A stretch of 64,000 bases of DNA from Burkholderia ubonensis subsp. mesacidophila (GTDB lineage: Bacteria > Pseudomonadota > Gammaproteobacteria > Burkholderiales > Burkholderiaceae): positions 2,356,001 to 2,420,000 of the forward strand of contig NZ_CP020737.1 in NCBI RefSeq assembly GCF_002097715.1, read 5' to 3'. The translations under genes and the position numbers were made by a program. This document shows positions 9,377 to 18,368 of this stretch, in pieces (positions within the stretch are counted from its first letter, which is position 1; each line of letters opens with the position of its first letter). Below the pieces are notes generated by a model. It was given only the letters and a program-made list of their open reading frames with translations. It made no database searches and was not told the DNA's origin.

Positions 9377-9813
9377 GTCAGTAAAGCCCTGAGAGTGCCG
9401 CGCGCTGGATCGGGGACAGGCGCAACGAAAGGAACGAAATCGACTTGAAAGGTAGATTTCGTGGATCGCCGGTGTCGGGCAAATGTAAAGCGGCATCTCG
9501 CGAGAACTTGATGCCGGTCAAGCGCAGCCGGGTTAACCAGCATAAAACGGTTGATTATTTTTTGCAGCGCAGCAAGACGACCGTTTAAAACGCCGTTCCA
9601 GATAATTGATTTTAATGATTAATTTTTTTGATCTGGAACGAGTAAATAGCGCACTTCCGACGCATTGCCGCATTTTTTGACGCCATCGGCTGTCGTCGCA
9701 CGCAAGACGGCTCTGCGGAGCGCGCCCCGAATCTGCACGGCGGCCGACTCGGAATCCTTACAGTATTTATTACATATTTATTTCATTTTGCTGCCGTGCG
9801 CGCCCGTCGACGG
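9377..9813. other. Intergenic region with AT-rich core and inverted repeat
   Basis: No gene is visible in these 437 bases. An AT-rich stretch (about 9540-9660) carries a perfect 9-base inverted repeat, GTTCCAGAT at 9595-9603 and ATCTGGAAC at 9631-9639, with a 27-base AT spacer. It could be a regulatory site or cruciform upstream of the NuoM-like gene. The flanks look like ordinary GC-rich leader and trailer. Confidence 0.5.
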
Positions 9814-11058
9814 CTAGCGATTCCGGCAAAGTTCGGCAAGCACCGCCAGGCGCCGGCCCGGTTCCCGGACGAACGGATTCGACTCGTCCCAAGCGTAGCC
9901 CGCGAGGATCGAGCAGATCATCCGCCTCACTTCCTGCGCCTTGTGGTCGTAGAAGACGACATCCTGCAGCGCGCCCGAATACCAGTGCTCGACGAACTCG
10001 CGAAACACGTCGATGCCCTTGCGCAGCGCGACGTCGTAATCACGATGCCAATCGACCGCCTCGCCGCGCAGCTGGCGCTCGAGCGCGCGCACCGCCAGAT
10101 GCGACGAACGCAGCGCGATCGTCACGCCCGACGAAAAGATCGGGTCGAGAAACTCGCCGGCATTGCCGAGCAGTGCATAGCCCGGCCCGTGCAGGCGCTC
10201 GACGTTCGACGCGTAACCACCGATATGCCGCACCGGCATCACGAACGGCTTGTCGCCGACGAGCAGCGCCAGCGTCGGCTCGGTCCGCAACAGCTCGCGC
10301 AGCAGCGGCTCGCGACGCGCTTCGGGGACGTCGAGGAAACTGGCCTCCGCGACGCATCCGACCGACGAGCGCCCATTCGTCAGCGGGATCATCCAGAACC
10401 ACACGTCGCGCCGCTCCGGGTGCACCGCGATGCAGATCTTGTCGCGATCGGTCGAACCTGCGGGCAGCCGGTCCTCGACGTGCGAGAAGATCGCCGCGCG
10501 CGTCGGCATGCGCGTCGGCGCCTCGAGATCCAGCAGGCGCGGCAGCACGCGGCCGAAGCCGCTCGCATCGAGCACGAACGACGCCTGCACGCGATAGTCG
10601 CGGCCGGCTTCGTCGACGACGTCGAGCGTCGGCCGGTCGCCGGGCGCGAAGGCACGCACCGTATGGCCGAACCGCACCTCGGCGCCCTGCTGCGCCGCGC
10701 AGCGAATCAGCAGGTCGTCGAAGGCCGCGCGCTCGACCTGATACGCGGTGCCCCACCCCGGCGTGAACTTGTCGCGGAAGTCGAACGACGCCATCCGGTC
10801 GCGATGCACGAAGTACGCGCCGTTCTTGAACTGGAATCCGGCTTCGATGACCGGCTGCAGCATGCCTGCCTCGTCGAGGTATTGCATGCTCTGCGGCAGC
10901 AGGCTTTCGCCGATCGAGAAGCGCGGAAAGTGCTGCCGCTCCAGCACGAGTACCGATCGGCCCGCCTTGCGCAGCAGTCCCGCCGCGACCGCACCGGCAG
11001 GCCCCGCGCCGATGATCGCGACGTCGACCTCGACCGGACCGGAGTTCGTTTCATTCAT
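9814..11058 (-). CDS. FAD-dependent halogenase-like oxidoreductase
   Basis: The 414-residue flavoprotein has the FAD fold IIGAGPAGAVAAGLL (residues 15-29) and GNAGEFLDPIFSSG near residue 300. It also has both marks of flavin-dependent halogenases: WFWMIP at residues 220-225 (the WxWxIP motif) and Lys78 in FQFKNGAYF, where the catalytic lysine is expected. Such enzymes use reduced FAD, oxygen and halide to chlorinate or brominate an aromatic, often carrier-bound, substrate. The adjacent ketoacyl-synthase remnant suggests a decayed polyketide or aryl-polyene locus. No flavin reductase is adjacent. Halogenase activity is inferred; some relatives are simple oxidoreductases. Confidence 0.7.
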   Translation of the reverse strand: MNETNSGPVEVDVAIIGAGPAGAVAAGLLRKAGRSVLVLERQHFPRFSIGESLLPQSMQYLDEAGMLQPVIEAGFQFKNGAYFVHRDRMASFDFRDKFTPGWGTAYQVERAAFDDLLIRCAAQQGAEVRFGHTVRAFAPGDRPTLDVVDEAGRDYRVQASFVLDASGFGRVLPRLLDLEAPTRMPTRAAIFSHVEDRLPAGSTDRDKICIAVHPERRDVWFWMIPLTNGRSSVGCVAEASFLDVPEARREPLLRELLRTEPTLALLVGDKPFVMPVRHIGGYASNVERLHGPGYALLGNAGEFLDPIFSSGVTIALRSSHLAVRALERQLRGEAVDWHRDYDVALRKGIDVFREFVEHWYSGALQDVVFYDHKAQEVRRMICSILAGYAWDESNPFVREPGRRLAVLAELCRNR

Positions 11059-11309
11059 GTTTGCTTGCCCTTTGTTGCTTGCCCTTTGTTGCCCTTTGCG
11101 CGTGATTGTTCAGACGGAATCTCCACGCCGCGCCGGCACGATGCCAATTACGATAAGCGACCAATAAACCGAAGAGTCTAACAAGGGCCCCATGCCGTCT
11201 TCCCGCCTGCACGCCGCCACCTATGTTTCTGAGACCGCCTTCGGCGTCTGGTGGCTGCGCACGGACACCTGGGAACATCGCGTGCTGCGCGTGGCAGCCA
11301 AGGCAAATC

Positions 11310-11611
11310 GTTCCGGCTGCTGAACGACGGTTCGCGCCCGCCAGGATCGTCGGCATCGCCTGCCCGATCGCCAGCGCGGCGCTCGGGCACGCGGACGCCG
11401 TGCTGCTCATCGCCTTGGGCACGACATAAGGCGGCGTCTTGTCGATGCCGCGCTGCGCGCCGATCGCGATCGCGTCGTCATAGGCCGCGATCGAGCCGAT
11501 GCCTGAGCCGACGATCGCGCCCGCGCGCGGCGCCGCCGACACGTCGTCCAGCGCATTGCCGAGACACGACACGGTGCCGAGCCCCGTGACGACGACGCGT
11601 GAGCCGCCCTC
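11310..11611 (-). pseudogene. Beta-ketoacyl-ACP synthase remnant (internal deletion, truncated)
   Basis: One frame keeps pieces of a FabB/FabF-type ketosynthase: RVVVTGLGTVSCLGN (the normal N-terminus), then GAIVGSGIGSI and PPYVVPKAMSSTASA, which in intact enzymes begin about 90 residues further on. The piece containing the active-site cysteine is missing, and after about 11310 the frame no longer resembles the family. No usable start or ribosome site remains, and the 5' end lies against the 3' end of the downstream-numbered permease gene. It is best read as a deletion-scarred pseudogene once partnered with the halogenase-like gene. Confidence 0.75.
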
Positions 11612-11619
11612 CTCCGCGG

Positions 11620-12672
11620 TCAACTTCGCCGCAACAACACGACGAAGAACAGGCTGCCGAACAACGCGGTCACCACGCCGATCGGCAGATCCTCCGGCGC
11701 CGCGAGCGTGCGCGCGGCCACGTCGGCCCACACCAGCAGGATCGCGCCCGTCAGCGCGGCGACGGGCAGCAGCCTCCCATGTTCAGCGCCGACGATGCGC
11801 CGGCACAGATGCGGCGTCACCAGCCCGACGAAGCCGATCGCGCCGCTCACCGCGACCATCGCGCCCGTCGCGAACGACGCGATCACGAAGACCTCGCGGC
11901 GCATGCGCGCGCTCGGCACGCCGAGCGCCGCCGCCGCGACGTCGCCCGACATCAGCGCGTTGAGTTCGCGGCGGCGCGCATACAGCGCCACGCCGGCCAG
12001 CACCGCACACACGGCCGGGACCGGCAACAGGTCCCAGCGCGCGAGGCCGACGCCGCCGAGCATCCAGAACAGCACCGACGCCGTCGCGCGCGGGTCGCCG
12101 AGATACAGCATCAGGTTGCCGAGCGCGGCCATCATGAACGACACGGACACGCCCGCGAGCAGCAGCCGGTCCGATTCGAGCCGGCCGCGCCGGTACGCGA
12201 GCGCGATCACGCAGGCCGTCGCGGCGAGCGCGCCCGCGAACGCGGCCATCGACAGCGTGAACGGCCCGAACGCCGCGCCGAACCCGAGCGTCGCGGCGAC
12301 CGCGCCGAGCATTGCACCGGCGCTGACGCCGAGCAGGTGCGGATCCGCGAGGCGATTCGCGGTCGCGGCCTGCAGCGCGACGCCGACGCTCGCGAGCGTC
12401 GCGCCGACGAGCGCCGCGAGCAGCGCACGCGGGATCCTGATCAGCCAGACGATGCTGTCGTCGCCGAGGTTCCCGGCGAGCGCCCCGTCAAGCGGCGCCG
12501 CGTGGCCGAAAGCGGCCGCGACATGCGTGACGACGATTCGCACCGCCTGCGCGGGCGCGATCGGCGCCGACCCGAACGCGGCCGACAGCACGGCCGACAC
12601 CGCCAGCAGCACGGCGAGCAGCGGCAGCGCGATGCCCGCGCGCAGCCGCGCGACCCGGACCGGCGCGCTCAT
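11620..12672 (-). CDS. FecCD-family ABC permease (iron chelate/cobalamin type)
   Basis: The 350-residue inner-membrane permease has about ten predicted helices. Family signatures are RIPRALLAALVGATLASVG (residues 80-98), LADPHLLGVSAGAMLGA (109-125) and the ATPase-contacting VGLVTPHLCRR near residue 285. It imports siderophore-, heme- or corrinoid-type substrates with the binding protein and ATPase encoded just upstream. Its start overlaps the stop of the binding-protein gene as ATGA, so translation is coupled. It is the last gene of the operon and its 3' end touches the ketosynthase remnant. Confidence 0.93.
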   Translation of the reverse strand: MSAPVRVARLRAGIALPLLAVLLAVSAVLSAAFGSAPIAPAQAVRIVVTHVAAAFGHAAPLDGALAGNLGDDSIVWLIRIPRALLAALVGATLASVGVALQAATANRLADPHLLGVSAGAMLGAVAATLGFGAAFGPFTLSMAAFAGALAATACVIALAYRRGRLESDRLLLAGVSVSFMMAALGNLMLYLGDPRATASVLFWMLGGVGLARWDLLPVPAVCAVLAGVALYARRRELNALMSGDVAAAALGVPSARMRREVFVIASFATGAMVAVSGAIGFVGLVTPHLCRRIVGAEHGRLLPVAALTGAILLVWADVAARTLAAPEDLPIGVVTALFGSLFFVVLLRRS

Positions 12673-13652
12673 CGCGGCGCGCGCGCGAACGCGGCCGGAT
12701 ACAGCGCGCGCGCAATCGTCTCGACGGCCGTGACATTCTCCGGGCCCGGCGTCGCCGCGTCGTACGGCACCACCACGAAGCGCCGGTCGCGGACGGCGGC
12801 GACGCGCGCCAGCGCCGGCTGGCTCATGAGGAAGCGCTGCTTCTGCTCGGCGGTCACGGCCGAGTAGTCGACGATCACGATCGCCTGCGGATCGCGTTCG
12901 ACGACGCTCTCCCAGCTCACCTGCGTCCAGCTGCGCGGCAGGTCGTCCATCACGTTTCGCGCGCCGGCCGCGGCCAGCAGCGCGGTCGGCATCGCGAGGC
13001 CGCCCGCCGTCGTCGGCTTGTCGGTGCCGCTGTCATAGACGAACACCCGCAGCGGCGGCCCGGCGGCGGCGACCGTGCGCGCAACCGCCGCGAGCCGCTT
13101 GCGCATCGCATCGACGACCTGCCGGGCGCGGGCTTCCACCGCGAAGATGCGGCCGAGGTTCTGCAGGTCGCGGAATACGTCGTCGAACGACGCGGGCGGC
13201 CGCGACATCACGTGCGAGCACGACTCCGTCAGTTCATACGTGCGGATGCCGAACGGCGCGAGCGTGTCGGGCGTCACCGGGCCGCCGACGTTCATCCCGT
13301 AGCCCCACCCGGCGAGGTAGAAATCGGCGCGCGCCGCGACCAGCACCTCGAGCGACGGATACTGGCTCGCGAGTTCGGGCACGCCGGCGAGCGCGGCGCG
13401 CAGCCGCCCGTTGCCGGTTTTCCAGCCGCCGATGCCCGTATACCCGACGAGCCGGTCCTTCAGGCCGAGCGCGAGCAGCATCCCGGTCAGGTTGGCGTCG
13501 TTGCTCACGGCGCGGGTCGGCGCGCGGTCGAACGTCACGTCGCGGCCGCAGCTGCGCACGGTGACGGGATAGGCGCTTGCGTGCGCGGCGGCGCAGCCCA
13601 GCGCGACGGCGGCGACGAGGCGCCGCAGGTCGGGGATCGGCATGAGAGTCAT
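12669..13652 (-). CDS. Periplasmic metal-chelate/cobalamin-type ABC substrate-binding protein
   Basis: The 327-residue protein has an export signal (cleavage near AHASAYP) and a BtuF/FepB-type fold: RAVSNDANLTGMLLALGL at the start of lobe I and SWESVVERDPQAIVIVDY in lobe II. It captures the chelate released by the TonB receptor into the periplasm. The start at 13652 overlaps the ATPase stop as ATGA; a second Met three codons later would also fit. Ligand specificity cannot be read from the sequence: the family spans ferric siderophores, heme and corrinoids. Confidence 0.85.
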   Translation of the reverse strand: MTLMPIPDLRRLVAAVALGCAAAHASAYPVTVRSCGRDVTFDRAPTRAVSNDANLTGMLLALGLKDRLVGYTGIGGWKTGNGRLRAALAGVPELASQYPSLEVLVAARADFYLAGWGYGMNVGGPVTPDTLAPFGIRTYELTESCSHVMSRPPASFDDVFRDLQNLGRIFAVEARARQVVDAMRKRLAAVARTVAAAGPPLRVFVYDSGTDKPTTAGGLAMPTALLAAAGARNVMDDLPRSWTQVSWESVVERDPQAIVIVDYSAVTAEQKQRFLMSQPALARVAAVRDRRFVVVPYDAATPGPENVTAVETIARALYPAAFARAPR

Positions 13653-14452
13653 TCCGGATGAAGCGGCGTATGAAGGGGAGTAATGCGCGGCCGGCCCGTG
13701 ACGGGATGACGGTCGACGAGCGCGGCGACGCCGAACACGCCGCGCAGCATCGCTTCCGTCAACACGTCGTCCGGCGCGCCGGACGCGACCACCTGGCCGT
13801 GCGCGAGCACGTAGAGCCGGTCGCAGTACGCCGCCGCGAGGTTGAGATCGTGAATCGTCGCGAGCGTCGGGATGCCGAGCCGCCGCACCCGCGCGAGCAG
13901 TTCGAGCTGATGGCGCAGGTCGAGATGGTTCGTCGGCTCGTCGAGCAGCAGCAGCTCCGGCTGCTGGACGAGCGCGCGGGCCAGCAGCGCCCGCTGCTTC
14001 TCGCCGCCCGACAGCGATGCGAACGACTGCGCGCGCCGCGCCAGCAGGCCGACGTCGTGCAGCGCGCGCTCGACGATTCCTGCGTCGTCGGCCGTATCCG
14101 CGTCGAACAGCCCCTTGTGCGGCGTGCGGCCCATCCACGCGAGCTCGTCGACGGTCAGCCCGAAGTCGTCTGGCGTCTCCTGCTGGAGCACGGCGATCCG
14201 CCGCGCAACCGCGCGCGGCCGCATGCGCCAGACGTCCTGCGCATCGAGCGCGACGCTGCCGCCGTCGGGCCGCGTGTAGCGGAACACGCAGCGCAGCAGG
14301 CTCGTCTTGCCGCTGCCGTTCGGGCCGACGAGCCCGACGAACTCGCCCGCGCCGACCGCAAGCGTCACCGTGTCGAGCACGGTCGGCACGCCGGCGGGCG
14401 ACCAGCTCACGCGATCGATCGACAGCATCGGCGTCGGCATGCGCACCGTCAT
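13649..14452 (-). CDS. ABC transporter ATPase of the metal-chelate/cobalamin importer
   Basis: The 267-residue ATPase of the FecE/BtuD family has Walker A GPNGSGKTSLLR (residues 42-53), signature LSGGEKQRALLARAL, Walker B LLLLDEPTNHLDL and the switch His in ATIHDLNLAA. It powers the permease encoded downstream. It starts two bases after the TonB-receptor stop and ends in an ATGA overlap with the binding-protein gene, so receptor, ATPase, binding protein and permease form one tight operon. Confidence 0.95.
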   Translation of the reverse strand: MTVRMPTPMLSIDRVSWSPAGVPTVLDTVTLAVGAGEFVGLVGPNGSGKTSLLRCVFRYTRPDGGSVALDAQDVWRMRPRAVARRIAVLQQETPDDFGLTVDELAWMGRTPHKGLFDADTADDAGIVERALHDVGLLARRAQSFASLSGGEKQRALLARALVQQPELLLLDEPTNHLDLRHQLELLARVRRLGIPTLATIHDLNLAAAYCDRLYVLAHGQVVASGAPDDVLTEAMLRGVFGVAALVDRHPVTGRPRITPLHTPLHPE

Positions 14453-14454
14453 CG

Positions 14455-16668
14455 CTAGAAGCGCAGCGTCGCGACGAGCTCCGCCGAACGCGCGGGGCCG
14501 AGCAGCCATTGCTCGCCGCCGTTCGACGTCGTCACCGCATATGTGCGGTTCGCGAGATTGCGCAGATAGAGCGCGAGGTCGACGTGCGACGTCGGGCGCC
14601 ACAGCAACGACGCGTCGAACACCGTGTACGACGGCGTCGACACGCGGTTCGCATCGTCGCCGTAGGTGCGGCCGACGTAGCGCACGCCGGCATTCGCCTG
14701 CCAGCCCTCCGCGAACGCCCAGCCGAGCCACAGATTCGCGGTCTGCTGCGGCACGTTGGCCGGCACGTTGCCGGCGCGCGAATGCGCGACGCCGCCGCTC
14801 GTCTGGTTGAATTCGTCGTAGCGCGCGCGCAGCAGCGCGACGTTCGCGTCGACCGTCCAGCCGTGCGGCAGCCGCGCGCCGCCCGTCAGCTCGACGCCGC
14901 GCGACGACTGCCGGCCGACCTGCTGGCGCAGCGCCGGGTTGAACGGGTCGGTGCTGAGCAGGTTGCGCTTCGTGATGTCGTATACGGCGAACGTCCAGTA
15001 CGCGCGGCCGTCGGCGAGCGTCTGCTTGACGCCCGCCTCCCACTGCTCGCCCGTCGCGAGCCGGTAGTTCGCCTGCGACGCCGACAGCGTCACGAGCGAG
15101 CCGAGCCCCTCGGCGCCCGTCGTGTATTGCGCGTATGCGGACAGCGTCGGCGTGACCTCGAACACGAATCCGGTGCGCCAGCCGACGTTCGCGAAGCGCT
15201 TGTCGAAGCCGGCGCCCGTCGCCGCCTGCTCGCGGCGATACGTGACGTGGTCGTAGCGCAGCCCGCTCACCCAGGCGACGCGCGGCAGCACTTCCAGACG
15301 GTTCTCGGCGAAGATCGCGGCCTGGCGCGTGCGCGTGCTGAATTGCGGCACAGTCGGATCCGGGCTCGCGAACACGCCGGGATCGAAGCCATGCGCGTCC
15401 ACCGTCGATTCGCCGCGATACGGCGAATTGTTGCTGCCGTCGAACGTGATCTGGTTGAGTTCCGCGCCGATCACGAAGCGGTTCGCGCGGCCCAGCACGC
15501 GGCCGTCGAGTCGCGCGCTGACGCGATCGCCGATCTGCCGCTGGTGATGACCGATCTCGAGGTAGTCGCTGCGCGTCACACGGCCGGTCGACGCATCGAG
15601 CGCGTAGGACTCGGCATTGCGCCAGTGGCGATTGGACGTCAGGTAGTAGAACTGGTTGTCGATTCGCACGCCGACCGTCGGCCGGTACGTGGCCGACAGC
15701 CGCGTCCACTGGTCGTAGTAGGCAATCGTCGCATCGCCGACGTTGTAATTGAGCTTGCGCAGCGTCGAATCGAGCACGCCGTTCGGGGCCGGCACGCCGT
15801 AGTAAGTCGCCGGCTTCTGGCGGCCGTAGTCGTAGTCGAGCGTCAGCGTGAGCCGCGGGCTCGCGTCGAACTTCAACGCGCCGCCGAACGCGGTCGTATG
15901 CGTATCGGCCCGTGCCGCGAGGCCGTTCGCGCGCGCATCGCTCGCATAGAACCGGTACGACAGCCGCGAACCGAGCGCGCCCGTCGTGTCGAACGCGACG
16001 CGCTTGCCGCCGCCGGTCTCGAAGCCCGTCTGCAGCGTCGTCTCGCGGACGGACTGCGGCCGCTTCGGCACCACGTTCACGACGCCGCCGATCGCGCCCT
16101 CGCCATACAGCACCGACGCCGGACCGCGCAGCACCTCGATGCGGTCGACCGACCACGCATCGAACGGAAACGTGATCGTGCCCGCGGCGGGAAGGAGCCG
16201 TACCCCGTCGAGCAGCGTCGTGACCGACTCCTGGCCGCCGAAGCCGCGCACGCTCAGCGCGGTGCCGCCGTTGCCGGGCGAGGCCGCGCTCGAGAAGCCG
16301 GTCGCGCGGGTCGCCGCGTCGAGCACCGTGTGGTCGCCGCGCGCGGCGATCGCCTCTGCCGTGACGGTCTCGACGCTCGCCGGCGTATCGAGGCTCGACA
16401 GGCCGAGCCGCGAACCGGTGTCGAGCACGCGCGACAGCGGATCGAGCGGCGCGCCTTGCGCGGTGACGTTGATCGCCGGCAGCGCGTGCGGGGCGGCATC
16501 GGCCGCTGCGGCCTCCGCGGCAAGCGCGCCGGAAGTCGTCATCGCGCAGGTCAGCATCGTCGTGCAGCCGCGTCGCGTGTGCTTGAGCGTCAGCCAGGCC
16601 GCCCCGCTCCCGCGCGGCGGGCTGCGTCGCCGCGCGTCGCGGGTCGGTGGTCGCGTTGTTTTGGTCAC
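14455..16668 (-). CDS. TonB-dependent outer-membrane receptor
   Basis: The product is about 737 residues: export signal (ending near GALAAEA), plug domain (roughly residues 60-170, with SVRGFGGQESVTTLLDGVRL and IEVLRGPASVLYGEGAIGG) and a beta-barrel ending in ELVATLRF, the terminal phenylalanine needed for outer-membrane assembly. It imports a chelate using TonB energy. The GTG start at 16668 is preferred because a good -10 box (TATAAT at 16760-16765) lies inside the longer open frame; no strong ribosome site is seen, so the start is uncertain. No cobalamin-riboswitch box was recognised in the leader, which leaves a siderophore or heme substrate somewhat more likely. Confidence 0.88.
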   Translation of the reverse strand: MTKTTRPPTRDARRRSPPRGSGAAWLTLKHTRRGCTTMLTCAMTTSGALAAEAAAADAAPHALPAINVTAQGAPLDPLSRVLDTGSRLGLSSLDTPASVETVTAEAIAARGDHTVLDAATRATGFSSAASPGNGGTALSVRGFGGQESVTTLLDGVRLLPAAGTITFPFDAWSVDRIEVLRGPASVLYGEGAIGGVVNVVPKRPQSVRETTLQTGFETGGGKRVAFDTTGALGSRLSYRFYASDARANGLAARADTHTTAFGGALKFDASPRLTLTLDYDYGRQKPATYYGVPAPNGVLDSTLRKLNYNVGDATIAYYDQWTRLSATYRPTVGVRIDNQFYYLTSNRHWRNAESYALDASTGRVTRSDYLEIGHHQRQIGDRVSARLDGRVLGRANRFVIGAELNQITFDGSNNSPYRGESTVDAHGFDPGVFASPDPTVPQFSTRTRQAAIFAENRLEVLPRVAWVSGLRYDHVTYRREQAATGAGFDKRFANVGWRTGFVFEVTPTLSAYAQYTTGAEGLGSLVTLSASQANYRLATGEQWEAGVKQTLADGRAYWTFAVYDITKRNLLSTDPFNPALRQQVGRQSSRGVELTGGARLPHGWTVDANVALLRARYDEFNQTSGGVAHSRAGNVPANVPQQTANLWLGWAFAEGWQANAGVRYVGRTYGDDANRVSTPSYTVFDASLLWRPTSHVDLALYLRNLANRTYAVTTSNGGEQWLLGPARSAELVATLRF

Positions 16669-16759
16669 TGTGTATCGATCTTCGTGTGGTTCCGCCGCGC
16701 GCGAAACCACGCACCGGCAGGCAGTCGCACCGGTCGGCGATGCAATCCTGCGATGATAC

Positions 16760-16786
16760 ATTATATCGTCAGGCAATTGTCAGCAA
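16760..16786 (-). promoter_or_regulatory. Probable promoter of the TonB receptor operon
   Basis: On the minus strand a perfect TATAAT (-10) lies 15 bases after TTGCTG (-35-like, 16781-16786). Short arms GATA...TATC around the -10 could form part of a Fur-type operator, but the match is weak. The implied leader is about 85 bases. Confidence 0.5.
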
Positions 16787-16991
16787 GACGACCTGCGTTG
16801 CACGCGATACCGGCGCGCGTCGCGAAACGGGAGCGTGTTCACCCCCGATCTCCGGATCGGACCCGCACGACAAATCCAAACCACATGTCAATACATTTGA
16901 TTGGAATAACCTAATTCAATTTTCATGCAGTCGATTGGCTGCCGTCGGCCGATAAGCGACGAAATGAATTGCGCGCCCATTCGCTCAGCCG

Positions 16992-17228
16992 TCATTCGAT
17001 TTTAATTAAATAATCGTAATGCGGGCGACGCCTCGCACCATCGCAGATCAACCGGCGTCCGCTTTCGGAGCATGCCGGCTCGAGCGTGGTGCCATCGCCC
17101 AACAAGAGTGCGTGCAAGCCATCCAGCAAGGCGCTTTCCGCATCGGCCCGCGCGTCGACCAGGCGCCATTGCCGAAAGCAGCCAGCTGCAATCATCCTCA
17201 AGGATGATGACGCCCCTTGTTTCATCAC
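16992..17228 (-). CDS. Possible small protein of unknown function
   Basis: A 78-codon frame encodes a product that is plausible in composition (GCFRQWRLVDARADAES, ending HYDYLIKIE) but matches nothing I recognise. No good ribosome site is seen, and a second minus-strand frame overlaps it. It may be a gene remnant or noise in the spacer before cluster A. Confidence 0.2.
   Translation of the reverse strand: MMKQGASSSLRMIAAGCFRQWRLVDARADAESALLDGLHALLLGDGTTLEPACSESGRRLICDGARRRPHYDYLIKIE
17191..17208. promoter_or_regulatory. Perfect-arm palindrome upstream of cluster A
   Basis: ATCATCCT (17191-17198) and AGGATGAT (17201-17208) form 8-base arms around CA, about 135 bases before the first gene of cluster A. 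The spacing suits an operator for the cluster's LuxR or LysR regulator, but nothing else ties it to either. Confidence 0.35.
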
Positions 17229-17342
17229 TTAAATTCACCTCCAGCAATCGACAACAAAAGATCAATAAAAGCAGGATACCTGCGCCATATTAGAAATTTG
17301 CATTTCGTTTCGTTTTCCCAACTTTTTAAACGAGGCATAGAA

Positions 17343-18368
17343 ATGAACGACATCATCATCACCGACGTGACCCTGCGGGATGGCGGCTATCGGAACAACT
17401 TCAATTTCACGACCGACTTCGCCGTCGAGACGACGCGCAGGCTCGCGCAGGCGGGCGTCCCGTACGTCGAGATCGGGTATCGGAAAGGGTCGTTCGTGCG
17501 CAAGAGCGAACACGGGCTCACCAGCGCGGTCGACGAAAGCTATATCGACGCGCTCGTCGACGCCGCAGACGGAAAAACGAATCTCTGCGTGATGGTGCAC
17601 CCGCGGAACATCGACGACAGCGACCTGGCGATGCTCGCGGATCGCGGCGTCGCGATGGTGCGCGTCTGCCTGCGCCGAGATCAGCTGGACGACGGTGTCG
17701 CCACGATCGCGAGCGTGAAGCGGCACGGGCTGAAGGTCAGCGCGAACGTCACGCACGTGACGACGATGCCGCTCGCCGCCATCACCGAAATGTCGGTGCG
17801 CGCCGAGGATGCGGGCGCGGATATCGTCGTCTATGCCGACTCGAACGGCAACATGATCCCGTCGGACACGGAGCGGCTGATCAGCAAGCTCGCGAGCCGC
17901 GTCGCGGTGCCGCTCGGCTTCCATGCGCACAACAACCTGTCGCTCGCGCTGTCGAACGCCCTCGCCGCGGTCGACGCCGGCGCCGAGTACATCGACGCGT
18001 CGCTGTGCGGCATGGGCAAGGGCGCCGGCAACCTGCACCTGAGCATGATCGCCGCGTACCTCGACCGGCTCGACGCGCCGACCCGCTACGACCTCGTCAA
18101 GGTGCTCGAACTGTCGTCGTACGCCGCGCAGCACGTCACCGAGAGCAGCCAGCCCGCACCGCTCGTCGACATCATGCTCGGCGCGTACAACATCTCGTTC
18201 GACGCGAAGCAGAAGATCGCGGCGACGATCGCCGACAACTCCGAATCCGAGTGGTTCCGGACGCTGCGGCGCGTGCGCGACCAGCGCAAGGCCGGCGAAG
18301 CCGACACCGCGCAGCAACACGTGGCGCCCGCACGCCGCCAGACCGAAGCGCGCGTAGGAGCACTCTGA
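17343..18368 (+). CDS. DRE-TIM aldolase (4-hydroxy-2-oxovalerate aldolase-like, variant active site)
   Basis: The 341-residue TIM-barrel aldolase/lyase has DVTLRDGGYRNNF at residues 8-20 (Arg12 and Asp13 of the active site) and the metal-binding HxH in GFHAHNNLSLA near residue 200. Authentic 4-hydroxy-2-oxovalerate aldolases have RDGxH with a catalytic histidine; here that position is Tyr16, so the substrate or mechanism differs. It probably makes or breaks a C-C bond next to a 2-oxo acid using a divalent metal. It is the first gene of cluster A, with an AGG ribosome site, and is followed immediately by the dehydrogenase gene. Confidence 0.8.
   Translation: MNDIIITDVTLRDGGYRNNFNFTTDFAVETTRRLAQAGVPYVEIGYRKGSFVRKSEHGLTSAVDESYIDALVDAADGKTNLCVMVHPRNIDDSDLAMLADRGVAMVRVCLRRDQLDDGVATIASVKRHGLKVSANVTHVTTMPLAAITEMSVRAEDAGADIVVYADSNGNMIPSDTERLISKLASRVAVPLGFHAHNNLSLALSNALAAVDAGAEYIDASLCGMGKGAGNLHLSMIAAYLDRLDAPTRYDLVKVLELSSYAAQHVTESSQPAPLVDIMLGAYNISFDAKQKIAATIADNSESEWFRTLRRVRDQRKAGEADTAQQHVAPARRQTEARVGAL

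Larger units (their letters stand above)
16777..17342. other. Intergenic region between the TonB receptor operon and cluster A
   Basis: This divergent spacer holds the receptor promoter at its left end, an AT-rich stretch (about 16870-17015), a possible minus-strand small open frame (16992-17228) and a hairpin-like palindrome at 17191-17208. No recognised gene is present. The AT-rich composition differs from both flanks. Confidence 0.5.

Noticed and set aside
16669..16776. Cobalamin riboswitch in the TonB receptor leader
   Set aside because: No B12-box or the usual conserved core was recognised; only ordinary short hairpins.
14017..16914. Plus-strand 965-codon open frame opposite the TonB receptor
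   Set aside because: Low-complexity Arg/Ala composition, no recognised motif, antisense to a well-supported gene.
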